Translations under genes and position numbers: made by a program
Notes under the pieces: generated by a model
Told to the model about the DNA's origin: nothing
Seen by the model: the letters and a program-made list of their open reading frames with translations, nothing else
Database searches by the model: none
IMG/VR virus record: IMGVR_UViG_3300042564_004195
Location: 1-50,145 of that record
Reading direction: 5' to 3' (one strand)
DNA from: a virus
DNA: 50,145 nt
Shown: piece after piece, positions 6,774-15,744 of the stretch
Numbering within the stretch: position 1 is the first letter of the stretch
Layout: each line of letters starts with the position of its first letter

Positions 6774-8201
6774 ATGCCAAACTTTTTTGCAAAATATCCA
6801 AAAGTAAATTATGACCTGGTTTCTGATGGGTCTATATTTGAATTAACTGATATCTCTCGTTCTGTAGTATTAAACACAAATAAGATACAGGACGATAATG
6901 CGCTATACACATATTATGAAATAGAAGACGGAGAAAGACCCGATATAGTATCACATAAACTTTATGATGATGTACAATATTATTGGACATTTTTTATAAT
7001 AAATAATTTTTTACGTGACGGTTACGCGTCATCTTGGCCGCTATCTTATAGAAATTTTACAAAGATGATTGAGAGTGAATATGGTAAATATTCTGCACTA
7101 TCAATTGTCCCTGTTGTTGATCCAACAGTTGATCTAAATGGCCGAGGTAAACTAGACATGTCATGCATACCGCTTGATGAAAAATATTTGCCATACTTAA
7201 AATTTGTTTCTCAAGATCGTGAGTATCGTTCAAGCATAGCGCAGTATGACAGCGGTCGCCAACAATTAGTCATATATGATTGTCATAAAGTTGAAACATT
7301 TGGAATAATAACTAAAGCAACTACAAACAGTTTAACAAATTCATCAAAAAATTGGGTAACCAATCAATGGAGTAATAACCAAATAAGAATTACTTCTGGC
7401 ACAGGTGTTGGGCAAGTGAGAACAATTTCATCTAATACTGCTACTACAATAACAGTTTCAGAAAACTGGACAATTACTCCAGACTTGTCTTCAATATATG
7501 AAATTGAAACATTTGGAACACCAACCAGTTCAACTAAAAATAGTTTAGTTGATTTGTCAAAAAAATGGGTACCCGACCAATGGAGTAATAGTCAAATAAA
7601 AATTATTAGTGGTACCGGAGTTGGCCAAGCGAGAACAATTTTATCTAATAATACTAATACTCTTACTCTTTCAACAAACTGGACAATTACCCCAGACAAG
7701 TATTCAACATATTTGATAATTAAATCAACTGAAAAAATAAAAATATCAGCAGAAACATTTATAGAAAACACAAATTTTAGTTATAAAATTACTTATGATA
7801 GTTTGAGTTATGACTCTATGCCAGATAATCATAAACAAACGTGGATAGATGCAGTATATTCTAATATTATAAAATATGATCAGATTGGATATGCTGAACA
7901 TATCGAAGCAAACACTACAAAAGAACAATATGTGTCTACGAAAACGCTAAACGTGGCAGACCCACAATACCGATGGAGCAACTATGCCAATGCTGCATAT
8001 GAATATGTTGATCCAATTGGCGTCATACGTTCTGCATATGATATTTTAACTGACGAGAATGTAGTTATTCCAAAATACAAATCATTTTATGAGTATGAAA
8101 ATGAAATAAACGAAAGTAAACGAGTTATACAAGTCATACGCCCAGATTTTATCTCTGATTTTGCAGACGAATATTTTAATGTTTTAAATGATACTCTTTG
8201 A
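6774..8201 (+). CDS. 53: gp53-like baseplate wedge protein with inserted tandem repeat
   Basis: A 475-residue relative of T4 gp53 (196 residues), a wedge protein joining neighbouring wedges. Residues about 1-105 carry the gp53 core: NALYTYYEIEDGERPDIVSH and LYDDVQYYWTFFIINNF, then YRNFTKMIESEYG. Residues 174-244 and 245-316 are two tandem copies of a module with NSL, K-x-W-V-x-x-Q-W-S-N-x-Q-I, SGTGVGQ-x-RTI and NWTITPD; a related sequence occurs in the 1935-residue protein at 26010. The C-terminal region (from about 320) has conserved YDSM and YRWSNYANAAYEYVDP segments. ATG at 6774 directly follows the upstream stop. The module looks like an acquired surface or spacer domain. Confidence 0.85.
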   Translation: MPNFFAKYPKVNYDLVSDGSIFELTDISRSVVLNTNKIQDDNALYTYYEIEDGERPDIVSHKLYDDVQYYWTFFIINNFLRDGYASSWPLSYRNFTKMIESEYGKYSALSIVPVVDPTVDLNGRGKLDMSCIPLDEKYLPYLKFVSQDREYRSSIAQYDSGRQQLVIYDCHKVETFGIITKATTNSLTNSSKNWVTNQWSNNQIRITSGTGVGQVRTISSNTATTITVSENWTITPDLSSIYEIETFGTPTSSTKNSLVDLSKKWVPDQWSNSQIKIISGTGVGQARTILSNNTNTLTLSTNWTITPDKYSTYLIIKSTEKIKISAETFIENTNFSYKITYDSLSYDSMPDNHKQTWIDAVYSNIIKYDQIGYAEHIEANTTKEQYVSTKTLNVADPQYRWSNYANAAYEYVDPIGVIRSAYDILTDENVVIPKYKSFYEYENEINESKRVIQVIRPDFISDFADEYFNVLNDTL

Positions 8202-8203
8202 TT

Positions 8204-9829
8204 ATGGCAACTACGTCTAATGCAAACAATCCGGCGATCAATACACCAAAGACTGGCTATGCTGGAGATAATTCTGGCGTAAAGACACCTGGCGCCTTTA
8301 AAGTTGTCAAAATGGTCATGATAAATTCAAAGGGCAAAACTAAAGATTTAAAAGCCCTCAACCTAGTTGATTCATTTACTATAACGACTGAATTATTTTC
8401 ACCGGTAGTTACATTTACAGCAACTATACGAGATAATGAAAATTTCATTGATACATTTGATATATGTGGTCAAGAAATTATTGAAGTTGAAATAGATCCT
8501 GTAAATATTGGAAAGGCAATAATACAAACATTTTATGTAAAAGAGTATGTAAATTATACAAAAACCCTTGATTTTCCAAATACTCAAATATACTCGCTCG
8601 TCGCAATTTCAGAATTTGCGTATCGTAGTAGTCTAATGAATATTTGCCGACCAGTTGATAAGGAAAAAACGGTTGCTCAAAATATTGAAACTATTTTTAT
8701 AGATGATTTGAGTCTAAAGGAGTTTGCAGTTGACGGAGATGTCTCAACCAAATTTGAAGGTATTATAAACATTCAACGACCATTAAAAGCAGCAGAATGG
8801 TTACGTTCACGCTGTTTTGAAGAAGACGGCTCTCCATTTTTTCTTTATAGTGACGTAACGCAGCAAGGCAAAGTATACCTGTCTTCTTGGAAAAGTTTAA
8901 ATAATGCACCAGTTTTGTATAAAAAACCTAAAAATTCATTTAGATATCGTCAACAATCAGAAAAAACACCAGGTACTGCAGAACACACAAAGGAAGAACG
9001 GTCTCGCATACTTAGTATGTCATCAAATATAAAATTTGATAGACTTGCTTCTGCCAATGCTGGAGCATACGCTAGTCGATTAAACGTAACTGACTATGCA
9101 TCAAAGGCATATTATACTTTAGATTTTAAAACTAAAGCAACTAAAGATTGGACACCACAAAAATATAAAATAAAAAATCGAGAAGGCGTAGAAGAAACTA
9201 AGCCAATGCATGAAATATCTTCTGCAAATATTGCAAGCATTCAAATTAATACTGCAATAAACCCAGATGGCAAAGGTAATTCGGTTACTGCTGCGCTATA
9301 TCCTAACATATCAAAGGGGAATGCATTTATTGCCCGATTAAATGAAATAAATCATGAAATTGTAGTATATGGAGATAGTGCACTAAACCCAGGTGTAAAA
9401 ATAGATTTGGAAGTACCAAAGGCTTTACGAGATAGAACTGAATATGTAGAAGATCCTGTGGTGTCAGGCACATTTATGATTACAGTTGCTGCCCATGTTT
9501 TTTCAAACGGTATTTATACAAACAAATTAAAGTTAGTTCGTCTTGGAGGAGTTGGGATTTTAAGTGGCGGCACATATGTCCCTTCAACTGTGTCTCCATC
9601 TGAAGTTGCATCAAATAGTGTTGACTCAACTGCCCCTGCAACCAACACACCTGCGCCACAAACTAATGCTTCACCAAATAAATTATTAAATGAGTTTAAT
9701 AAACCTCAGAGTACTCCAACTCCGATACCATTGCCAGCAACAAAAAGTCCATTTCCTTCTGTATCACCGCCAATACAAAATCCAGAACCATCTTTAATAC
9801 CAAACCCTCCAACGCAACCTTTAGGGTAA
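8204..9829 (+). CDS. 27: gp27-like baseplate hub protein
   Basis: Central baseplate hub protein, 541 residues from ATG 8204 (T4 gp27 is 391). T4 gp27 forms the trimeric ring that holds the gp5 spike and connects to the tube. Family features are FTITTELFSPVVTFTATIRDN near residue 50, the WLRSRCFEEDGSPFFLY segment (around 200) and ARLNEINHEIVVYGDSALNPG around 390. After about residue 455 comes a Pro/Ser/Thr/Asn-rich tail of roughly 85 residues without a T4 counterpart, probably disordered. The gp53 stop (TGA 8199-8201) lies 2 bp before the start. The two gp5-like genes follow directly, matching the physical contact between gp27 and gp5. Confidence 0.88.
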   Translation: MATTSNANNPAINTPKTGYAGDNSGVKTPGAFKVVKMVMINSKGKTKDLKALNLVDSFTITTELFSPVVTFTATIRDNENFIDTFDICGQEIIEVEIDPVNIGKAIIQTFYVKEYVNYTKTLDFPNTQIYSLVAISEFAYRSSLMNICRPVDKEKTVAQNIETIFIDDLSLKEFAVDGDVSTKFEGIINIQRPLKAAEWLRSRCFEEDGSPFFLYSDVTQQGKVYLSSWKSLNNAPVLYKKPKNSFRYRQQSEKTPGTAEHTKEERSRILSMSSNIKFDRLASANAGAYASRLNVTDYASKAYYTLDFKTKATKDWTPQKYKIKNREGVEETKPMHEISSANIASIQINTAINPDGKGNSVTAALYPNISKGNAFIARLNEINHEIVVYGDSALNPGVKIDLEVPKALRDRTEYVEDPVVSGTFMITVAAHVFSNGIYTNKLKLVRLGGVGILSGGTYVPSTVSPSEVASNSVDSTAPATNTPAPQTNASPNKLLNEFNKPQSTPTPIPLPATKSPFPSVSPPIQNPEPSLIPNPPTQPLG

Positions 9830-9835
9830 TTTACG

Positions 9836-10408
9836 ATGAAAATTGAACATTGGTTTACTGGAGTCGTAGAAAATATTGCAGACCCATTAAATGCAGGTCG
9901 CGTACAGATTCGTTGTTTTGAATATCATGAACAAAACAATATAATATTGCCAAGTGAAAATTTACCATGGGCAATGCCAATTATGCCGCTTACAAGCGCA
10001 AGTCTGAGAGGAATTGGCACAAGTTCAACTGGGTTACGTGTTGGTAGTTGGGTGTTTGGATTTTTTAGAGATGCTGACTTACAAGATCTAGTAATAATTA
10101 ATAGTATTGGAGGAATTGTTCCAAATTCAGTGTCTAGCGGCGGAAACACGTCATCTAATAGTGTGAGTTCAACAACACGCTCAACCAATGCAAATGCCAT
10201 TGGGCCGTCTGGCACAAATCCATCACCTACAAAAACTGTTACTGGCATAGATGTTCAATATGATGAGTTTCTTAATAATACTACAAATGCCAGTGATATT
10301 GGAAATCGCAGTCCAGTTGGAGGAGATGAGGAACCTAGTCTTTTACCACCGCTGCCAGGAACTCCAGAAGCCGATGCAATTGATGTATTGCCACCACTAG
10401 ATCTATAG
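9836..10408 (+). CDS. gp5-like hub OB-fold protein without lytic domain
   Basis: A 190-residue protein with only the N-terminal OB-fold domain of T4 gp5: HWFTGVVENIADPLNAGRVQ, ENLPWAMPIMPLTSAS and GSWVFGFFRDADLQD (up to about residue 85). The rest is Ser/Thr/Asn/Pro-rich, ending in acidic and proline runs (LLPPLPGTPEADAIDVLPP). There is no lysozyme and no beta-helix. It is a tandem paralogue of the next gene, with high identity over the first 90 residues in protein and DNA. It may form mixed trimers with that protein on gp27, or be a variant hub subunit. No Shine-Dalgarno is visible. Confidence 0.8.
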   Translation: MKIEHWFTGVVENIADPLNAGRVQIRCFEYHEQNNIILPSENLPWAMPIMPLTSASLRGIGTSSTGLRVGSWVFGFFRDADLQDLVIINSIGGIVPNSVSSGGNTSSNSVSSTTRSTNANAIGPSGTNPSPTKTVTGIDVQYDEFLNNTTNASDIGNRSPVGGDEEPSLLPPLPGTPEADAIDVLPPLDL

Positions 10409-10409
10409 T

Positions 10410-10417
10410 AATAAATA
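10410..10417 (+). promoter_or_regulatory. AATAAATA late-type element before second gp5 gene
   Basis: AATAAATA, 9 nt before the ATG at 10427, in the 18-bp gap after the first gp5-like gene. Confidence 0.4.
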
Positions 10418-10426
10418 CGTTATAAA

Positions 10427-11773
10427 ATGAAAATTGATCATTGGTTTATTGGCATAGTAGAAAATATTGCAGACCCGCTAAATGCAGGACGTGTGCAAGT
10501 TCGGTGCTATGAATATCATGAACTTGATGATGTTAATAGCGTGCCTAGTGAAAATTTACCATGGGCAACTCCACTCATGCCACTTACAAGTGCTAGTAGT
10601 GCTGGTACTGGCACAAGTCCAACTGGACTAATGGCTGGTAGTTGGGTGTTTGGCTTTTTTAGAGATGCTGATCAACAGGACCCAGTAATACTTGGTAGTA
10701 TTCCTGGAGTTGAATCATTAAACGGCACAAGCATACCAGCAGACGCTAGCAGTTCTTCAGTAGGCGCAGCCTATTCGAGCGCGACAAACACCTCACAATA
10801 CACAGAAGGTTCACCTTCTGCAGGAGCAGCAAATACTTCGGCACTTGATGGAGATGATATAGCTGCTCAACAGAATAATACAAGTACAAGTACAAGCGCC
10901 TTTATTAATAATTTAGTACGAATAGCAGTAGGAGAAAATGGCACAAGCAATAGCGCAGGTCGTAGTAAATATGGCGTTAATGACGCTTGGTGCGCAGCAT
11001 TTTTAACATGGTGTATAAAACAAACAGGAGCAATACCAACATCAGATTTACCGGCTAATCCAAATGCAGTTGCCGAATGGTTAAAATGGCCAAATGGAAA
11101 AGGTGGTAAGTATGTAATTAAAATTGCTAATCCTAAAGTGTTGTATGCTGGCGATATTTTAATTAGGGACGCTGCACAAGATCATATAGGATTGGTAAGT
11201 AAAGGTGGTTCAATTACCGGCGGCTATACTTCGGTTGAAGGCAACACTGGTAAAAATCGATCAGTGATGGTGCGGGATAAAAAGGGCGGATTTAACTATG
11301 TGTTGAGATGGAAAGGTGCATTTGGCGGTACTGACGTAGCAACGCCAATGACATTATCACCTGAAAGTACTCCAATTGGTGTACCTGCTGGATGGATAGG
11401 AAAAAGAACAGGCCCGCCTGCAATAGTTTTTGATGGTACTGGTTATTATCCGCCAGGTGATACGCATATACCAGCAACGGCATATAAAATTGGTGGGCAA
11501 TATTTAAATGGTGACACTACAAAATTTGTTGTAGTTAATAGACAAGATTATAATAATTTTAAAATGGGTAGTAAAGTGTATGTTTATAACCATACAACTA
11601 AACAAGCAACATGGGCAATAGCTGGAGATCGCGGTCCAACACAAACCCGAAGTGAAATGTCAGTTGCAACAGCTGAAGCAGTTGGTGTTAAAATACTTAA
11701 AGGATCAGACGGAAAATATCGAAATGCTGTTGATGGTAATTATGTTGTAAGTTTTTACTTTTTTGATAGTTAA
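10427..11773 (+). CDS. 5: gp5-like hub protein with CHAP and GH75-like domains
   Basis: A 448-residue tail lysin. Residues 1-95 are the gp5 OB-fold (HWFIGIVENIADPLNAGRVQ, ENLPWATPLMPLTSAS, GSWVFGFFRDADQQDPVILG). After a Ser/Thr/Ala linker, residues about 156-297 form a CHAP/NlpC-type amidase-peptidase: Cys189 in NDAWCAAF, His253 in DHIGLV, and Glu271/Asn273 in SVEGNTG are the likely catalytic residues. Residues about 320-447 resemble the GH75 chitosanase fold, with GDRGPTQTRSEMSVATAEAV (400-419), where Asp401 and Glu410 fit that family's acidic pair. T4 gp5 has a lysozyme in this place. The protein would cut peptide and perhaps glycan bonds of the host wall during penetration. The beta-helix of T4 gp5 is missing and is encoded separately at 12006. 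Confidence 0.85.
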   Translation: MKIDHWFIGIVENIADPLNAGRVQVRCYEYHELDDVNSVPSENLPWATPLMPLTSASSAGTGTSPTGLMAGSWVFGFFRDADQQDPVILGSIPGVESLNGTSIPADASSSSVGAAYSSATNTSQYTEGSPSAGAANTSALDGDDIAAQQNNTSTSTSAFINNLVRIAVGENGTSNSAGRSKYGVNDAWCAAFLTWCIKQTGAIPTSDLPANPNAVAEWLKWPNGKGGKYVIKIANPKVLYAGDILIRDAAQDHIGLVSKGGSITGGYTSVEGNTGKNRSVMVRDKKGGFNYVLRWKGAFGGTDVATPMTLSPESTPIGVPAGWIGKRTGPPAIVFDGTGYYPPGDTHIPATAYKIGGQYLNGDTTKFVVVNRQDYNNFKMGSKVYVYNHTTKQATWAIAGDRGPTQTRSEMSVATAEAVGVKILKGSDGKYRNAVDGNYVVSFYFFDS

Positions 11774-11777
11774 AATT

Positions 11778-11987
11778 ATGCCAATTACAATGCCAAATTT
11801 GTTTCCTGATGGTGTGCCGCTGGCTTCAAGCAGTACATATTCATATATTACAAATAATATAGACAAAAATATTTCACAATATGTAGTTAATTCTCCCATA
11901 GCTCAACCTGCAAATTGTAGTGCATTAGATACTGACTCTACAACTTCAGATAAAACTTCAGAATCTAACATTAAATTAAATAAATAA
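11778..11987 (+). CDS. Small protein of unknown function in the spike operon
   Basis: A 69-residue product from ATG 11778 (MPITMPNLFPDGVPLASSST), beginning 4 bp after the lysin stop. The reading frame extends upstream only to a TTG inside the previous gene. The second half is Ser/Thr/Asn-rich and polar. It sits between lysin and needle, where T4-like phages may encode a PAAR tip, but I see no PAAR features (no conserved His/Cys pattern or G-D repeats). Function unknown; it may be a spike accessory. Confidence 0.5.
   Translation: MPITMPNLFPDGVPLASSSTYSYITNNIDKNISQYVVNSPIAQPANCSALDTDSTTSDKTSESNIKLNK
11979..11986 (+). promoter_or_regulatory. AATAAATA late-type element before the needle gene
   Basis: AATAAATA lies 19 nt before the ATG at 12006, overlapping the end of the small upstream gene. 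The surrounding sequence is nearly all A/T, so support is weak. Confidence 0.3.
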
Positions 11988-12005
11988 TTAGATAATATAT
12001 AAAAT

Positions 12006-12845
12006 ATGGCAAACAACACCTTTAATCATCCGTTTCCCACAGATCAATCTGTGTATCCATACAATAATGTGACGCAGACTCGCTCGGGGCATATTTTTGA
12101 AATTGATGATACATTAGGCAATGAACGTATACATGAAAAACATAAGTCTGGAACATCACGTATTATAGACGCTGAAGGTAAGCTATCTGTAATGGTTGTC
12201 TCAAATCGATATACTACAATTTGTGGAGAAGATTTTGTAACAATTATGGGTGATGCAAATATTACAGTAAACGGTTCTGCAAATTTAACTGTGAACGGCA
12301 ACTATAATGTTGAAGTAAATGGCAATATGAACCAAACCGTTAAGGGCGAGTATCGTTTAAAAGTTGGTGCCGCATACAAAAATGAAGTGCTTGGTGACAA
12401 GGCAGAAAATATTGTTGGTAAAAAGGACAGCATAGTTGGCAACGGAGTAAACAATACAGTACGAGGTGGCGGTATAAAAAACATGGTAGTTGGCAGTATT
12501 GAAGAGACTGTAGCTGGAGGATATACTGGAATATACACCGGTTCAAGTAGTACAACAGCATTACTTGGAGCAAGCATGACCGCTCCAGCTGGTGCAGCTA
12601 CAATTGGGGGCATGACTGCAGCAATTGATGGTGTATCAATGTTAACTCTAACATCACTTGGACCAACTATGATGTATTCAACTGTAACAAATATGACAAC
12701 ACCACTTGTAAATGTACTTGGCGGAGCACTAATTGCTGCTGGTGATGTTCGCGCTTTAGGAGGAACTACTGGTTTAGCTACTCACATGCATCTAGGTGAT
12801 GGTACTGGCAATGCACCTGCCCCAACTGCCCCAGGAATAGGATAA
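12006..12845 (+). CDS. Central spike needle, gp5 C-terminal-type beta-helix
   Basis: A 279-residue protein matching the needle part of T4 gp5. Residues about 75-175 are an octad-like repeat: ITVNGSANLTVNGNYNVEVN followed by GNMNQTVKG and further V-x-G-x-x-x units, the intertwined triple-stranded beta-helix of puncturing needles. The N-terminal part (HPFPTDQSVYPYNNV, GHIFEIDDTLGNERIHEKHK) is the connector found in gp5/VgrG-type spikes. Near the end, ATHMHLGDGTGN could bind metal at the tip. Together with the OB-fold genes upstream it reconstitutes a gp5 that has been split over separate genes. Surface-like residues 195-260 are Gly/Ala/Thr/Met-rich. Confidence 0.85.
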   Translation: MANNTFNHPFPTDQSVYPYNNVTQTRSGHIFEIDDTLGNERIHEKHKSGTSRIIDAEGKLSVMVVSNRYTTICGEDFVTIMGDANITVNGSANLTVNGNYNVEVNGNMNQTVKGEYRLKVGAAYKNEVLGDKAENIVGKKDSIVGNGVNNTVRGGGIKNMVVGSIEETVAGGYTGIYTGSSSTTALLGASMTAPAGAATIGGMTAAIDGVSMLTLTSLGPTMMYSTVTNMTTPLVNVLGGALIAAGDVRALGGTTGLATHMHLGDGTGNAPAPTAPGIG

Positions 12846-12849
12846 TAAT

Positions 12850-15267
12850 ATGTCAACACTAATAGATTTAAGCTTTTTATACCTTAGCGTCGATGATGAT
12901 AATGGTAGCAACCCAGGTGGAGTCACTGTGACATATAATGGCACAGATTTTAATGCTCAAAATTTTGTCAACGGGGTATATCAAATAACACAAGAGGTTG
13001 TATTTAATGCGGTAAATAATAATGTGATTCTCCCTATGCATGGATTTGAAAGTGGAGATAAAATTTCATTTGCAACAATAAACAATACTACTGGACTTAC
13101 AGTTAATGTATTATATGATGTAGTGTTAATCCCTTCGGATGACGGTGGACTTATTACTTATGATTTAGGCGAATTTAAATTATCATTAAATAACACACTA
13201 GTTGATTTTACTACAAATGGAACTGGTACTGTAAAAATAAGATCTAATAGTGGATTTTTTAATTTAGCGAGCGGTCTATTTGATCAAAATGCCTTTGGTT
13301 TAGATTTAATACAAATACCATTTTCTCAGGTTGATATGCAGGTAACTCATGATAGTGGAATACCTTACATATCAAGTATACCAAAAAATGTAGGTCGCTA
13401 TGACTATACTATAGTTACTACACTAAAAGGCGATCCAACGTGCAAAGGGTGGTTTACTACGGAATATCATAAACCAGTTCCAACAAACATACCACCTTGG
13501 TATGGCCAATCTTATAGATCACAAGTTGAATCGCTAAAAGACCCCAGTAAATATTTAACTATATTGCCACTCCCGTTTGAAATAGTGGTTTTAGAAGATG
13601 AACGTGCTTATGACGGAAAGCCTAAAGGACCAGAATTTGAAACAATTCCAAAATTAATAGAATCTCCTGATCCAAATAACCCAATAAACATACCAGTTAG
13701 AGTAAAATATTTTGGAGAAAAACTAGTTGCACCTCTTTCAGCGCCAATTGAAATAGGAGTCTATACAATTGAATATGAATGTACTGATTTTAATTATGTT
13801 GGCAGTGCTACAAGTACATATACGATTCGCAACTTAACAAATATTGAGGCAGAGACTGCAGCAGCAGAATATCAGGAAAAGGTTGATATATTTAATGAAG
13901 CAACTTCTGATACTGGAAATGGAAATATTTATGAAGGAGCTTTAGGCGGAATAAGCAGTAGTAGCAGTTTAAGTAATTCAAGTTATGCGTCATCATCAAA
14001 TGCGATGACGAAAAAAGAATTTGTTGAGACTGGAATATTAACAATACTTGACAAAGCTGACATACAGGGCTTGGGCACAATAAAAACGCTTGCAGAGTGC
14101 GCGCAAAGTTTACCTCAACGTTTAATGATATTTGCAGCTGCTAAAATAGCAGCATTTGTTTTAAGTTATATACCAGGGTTAGGCATTATAAAACTATTAA
14201 CTTCAATAATGGAGTTGATAGAGATGGTGAAAAAAATAATGGCGCTCATCGAGTTTGTTAAAGAAAACCCATGGGCGGCATTAAATATGGTACTTGAAAC
14301 TAGCGGTGCATATGATGCATTAGGCAAATTAGCAAATGAGCAAATTGCTGCGATACAAGAAAGTTTTCCAGGCATGACTGGTGATGTCGGTCAATTTGTT
14401 AAGGATGTCGCAAACGGACTTGTTGATATTTGTAATCTTGATATAAGTGGAAATCCAATTGCTACACTTATAAAGGCAGACAACACAAAAACTCCAACTG
14501 CAGTTACAAAGTTTATTCCTGCTACATCACGACAGCCAAGTGAAGCAAAAGCAAAATATGACTTTTTTCAATTTCAATTGCGTGATGCTCTAAATAAAGA
14601 CACTGATAAACTTAAAAAAATGTCTGATGAGGGCAATACAGTTGGCGTACAAGAATATGTTTCAATGCTCACTGCAGTTCATGAACTTGCATACAACTAT
14701 CATGACCGTATTGCTGAAACAGGAACACCGGTTGGTCTTTTAAATGGATCGACTTCTGATGCATTAAGTTCAGTATATAATGTATTGGGTGAAGCCACAA
14801 GCATATTATCAAGTGTCTATCCAGACTCTACCTCTACGACAGCAACGACGAGTGGCACAACTAAAACTTCAGGCTTTTCTGTAGACTCATTAAATGCCGG
14901 ACTTGGTTCAATTGCAAATACAATTGACGGAGTTACTGCAGGATTAAGTTCAATTACAAGTTTTGCAATGGGTGAAACTGGATTCTCCATAACTGCACTT
15001 AGAAATGAATTTAATTTTGGTGCGAAAGAGATGCTTAAGAAAAATCCATTTTGGTCAAAAGAGACGATTAAAGAATATAATGATCGGGTTAATAGAATAA
15101 AATCAGAAATGGAAAATAATGTAGATGCGATACGCAACAATCCAGCAAACGCAAAAGCTGCCGCAGCTGGATCAGCAACCACTTCAAGTTCAGGTTCTTC
15201 TACTGATGGAATTTCATCACTTATATCATCTGCCAGTTCGTCTCTCAGTTCGTTGATTAGATCATAA
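12850..15267 (+). CDS. Large baseplate-associated protein with MBG-like domain
   Basis: An 805-residue protein without a T4 homologue that I recognise. The N-terminal region is beta-rich. Residues about 245-328 read like an MBG/Ig-like domain: ERAYDGKPKGPEF, then VRVKYFGEKL, and GVYTIEYECTDFNYVGSATS before TYTI. A Ser-rich linker follows (around 370-385). Residues about 415-485 form hydrophobic and amphipathic helices (LPQRLMIFAAAKIAAFVLSY onward). The C-terminus is helical with long Ser/Thr/Ala runs. It starts 4 bp after the needle gene and precedes gp25. It may be a peripheral baseplate protein or decorate the spike; the hydrophobic helices would also fit a protein that interacts with membranes on ejection. 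Function is not determined. Confidence 0.7.
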   Translation: MSTLIDLSFLYLSVDDDNGSNPGGVTVTYNGTDFNAQNFVNGVYQITQEVVFNAVNNNVILPMHGFESGDKISFATINNTTGLTVNVLYDVVLIPSDDGGLITYDLGEFKLSLNNTLVDFTTNGTGTVKIRSNSGFFNLASGLFDQNAFGLDLIQIPFSQVDMQVTHDSGIPYISSIPKNVGRYDYTIVTTLKGDPTCKGWFTTEYHKPVPTNIPPWYGQSYRSQVESLKDPSKYLTILPLPFEIVVLEDERAYDGKPKGPEFETIPKLIESPDPNNPINIPVRVKYFGEKLVAPLSAPIEIGVYTIEYECTDFNYVGSATSTYTIRNLTNIEAETAAAEYQEKVDIFNEATSDTGNGNIYEGALGGISSSSSLSNSSYASSSNAMTKKEFVETGILTILDKADIQGLGTIKTLAECAQSLPQRLMIFAAAKIAAFVLSYIPGLGIIKLLTSIMELIEMVKKIMALIEFVKENPWAALNMVLETSGAYDALGKLANEQIAAIQESFPGMTGDVGQFVKDVANGLVDICNLDISGNPIATLIKADNTKTPTAVTKFIPATSRQPSEAKAKYDFFQFQLRDALNKDTDKLKKMSDEGNTVGVQEYVSMLTAVHELAYNYHDRIAETGTPVGLLNGSTSDALSSVYNVLGEATSILSSVYPDSTSTTATTSGTTKTSGFSVDSLNAGLGSIANTIDGVTAGLSSITSFAMGETGFSITALRNEFNFGAKEMLKKNPFWSKETIKEYNDRVNRIKSEMENNVDAIRNNPANAKAAAAGSATTSSSGSSTDGISSLISSASSSLSSLIRS

Positions 15268-15299
15268 TGTTTGTATAATTTACCGCGTATTATAAATTA

Positions 15300-15307
15300 T
15301 ATAAATA
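15300..15307 (+). promoter_or_regulatory. TATAAATA late promoter element before gp25
   Basis: Exact consensus, 5 nt before the ATG at 15313. Its position supports choosing 15313 rather than the upstream TTG at 15271 as the gp25 start. Confidence 0.65.
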
Positions 15308-15312
15308 GAAAT

Positions 15313-15744
15313 ATGAGTAAAACGCTATCGGACTATAATGATTCTAGGTCATCGAATGTGGCTAGAAAAAATTTATATTCCGATATAGACAATAGTTTTG
15401 CCATACACCCAATTTATAATGACATACGTCCAATTCTTGATATTGATTCAATACGTCAAAGTTTAAAAAATTTGTTGCTAACAAATCAATATGATCGGCT
15501 GTTTCAACCAGAAATTGCTTCGGACATTCGTGCTTTGCTGTTTGAAAATGCAAACATGTTTACAGAATATGAGCTAAAGGCAAAAATAGAACAGATGATT
15601 GACCTCTATGAACCACGTATAAGCGACTATGAAGTGACTGTAGTGGACGAGTCTGATCAAAATGCATATCGGGTGGGCATAACTTTTCAAGCATCATACA
15701 ATTCAACTGCTGAAATTGTAATATATTTAACACGAGTACGATAA
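15313..15744 (+). CDS. 25: gp25-like baseplate wedge protein
   Basis: A 143-residue protein (T4 gp25 is 132) at the inner baseplate, where it binds the gp6 dimer and nucleates the sheath. The segments DIDNSFAIHPIYNDIRPILD and IRQSLKNLLLTNQYDRLFQP are the gp25/GPW family core: a short helix followed by the R-Q-S-L-x-x-L-L-L-T-x-x-x-E/D-R pattern. An AENANMFTEY-like helix and a C-terminal VTFQ-type strand (GITFQASYNSTAEIVIYL) complete the fold. The stop overlaps the gp6 start by one base (TAATG), so the two are translationally coupled. Confidence 0.92.
   Translation: MSKTLSDYNDSRSSNVARKNLYSDIDNSFAIHPIYNDIRPILDIDSIRQSLKNLLLTNQYDRLFQPEIASDIRALLFENANMFTEYELKAKIEQMIDLYEPRISDYEVTVVDESDQNAYRVGITFQASYNSTAEIVIYLTRVR

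Noticed and set aside
11778-11987. PAAR-repeat spike tip candidate
   Set aside because: Position fits, but the sequence lacks PAAR motifs and conserved metal ligands; left as unknown.
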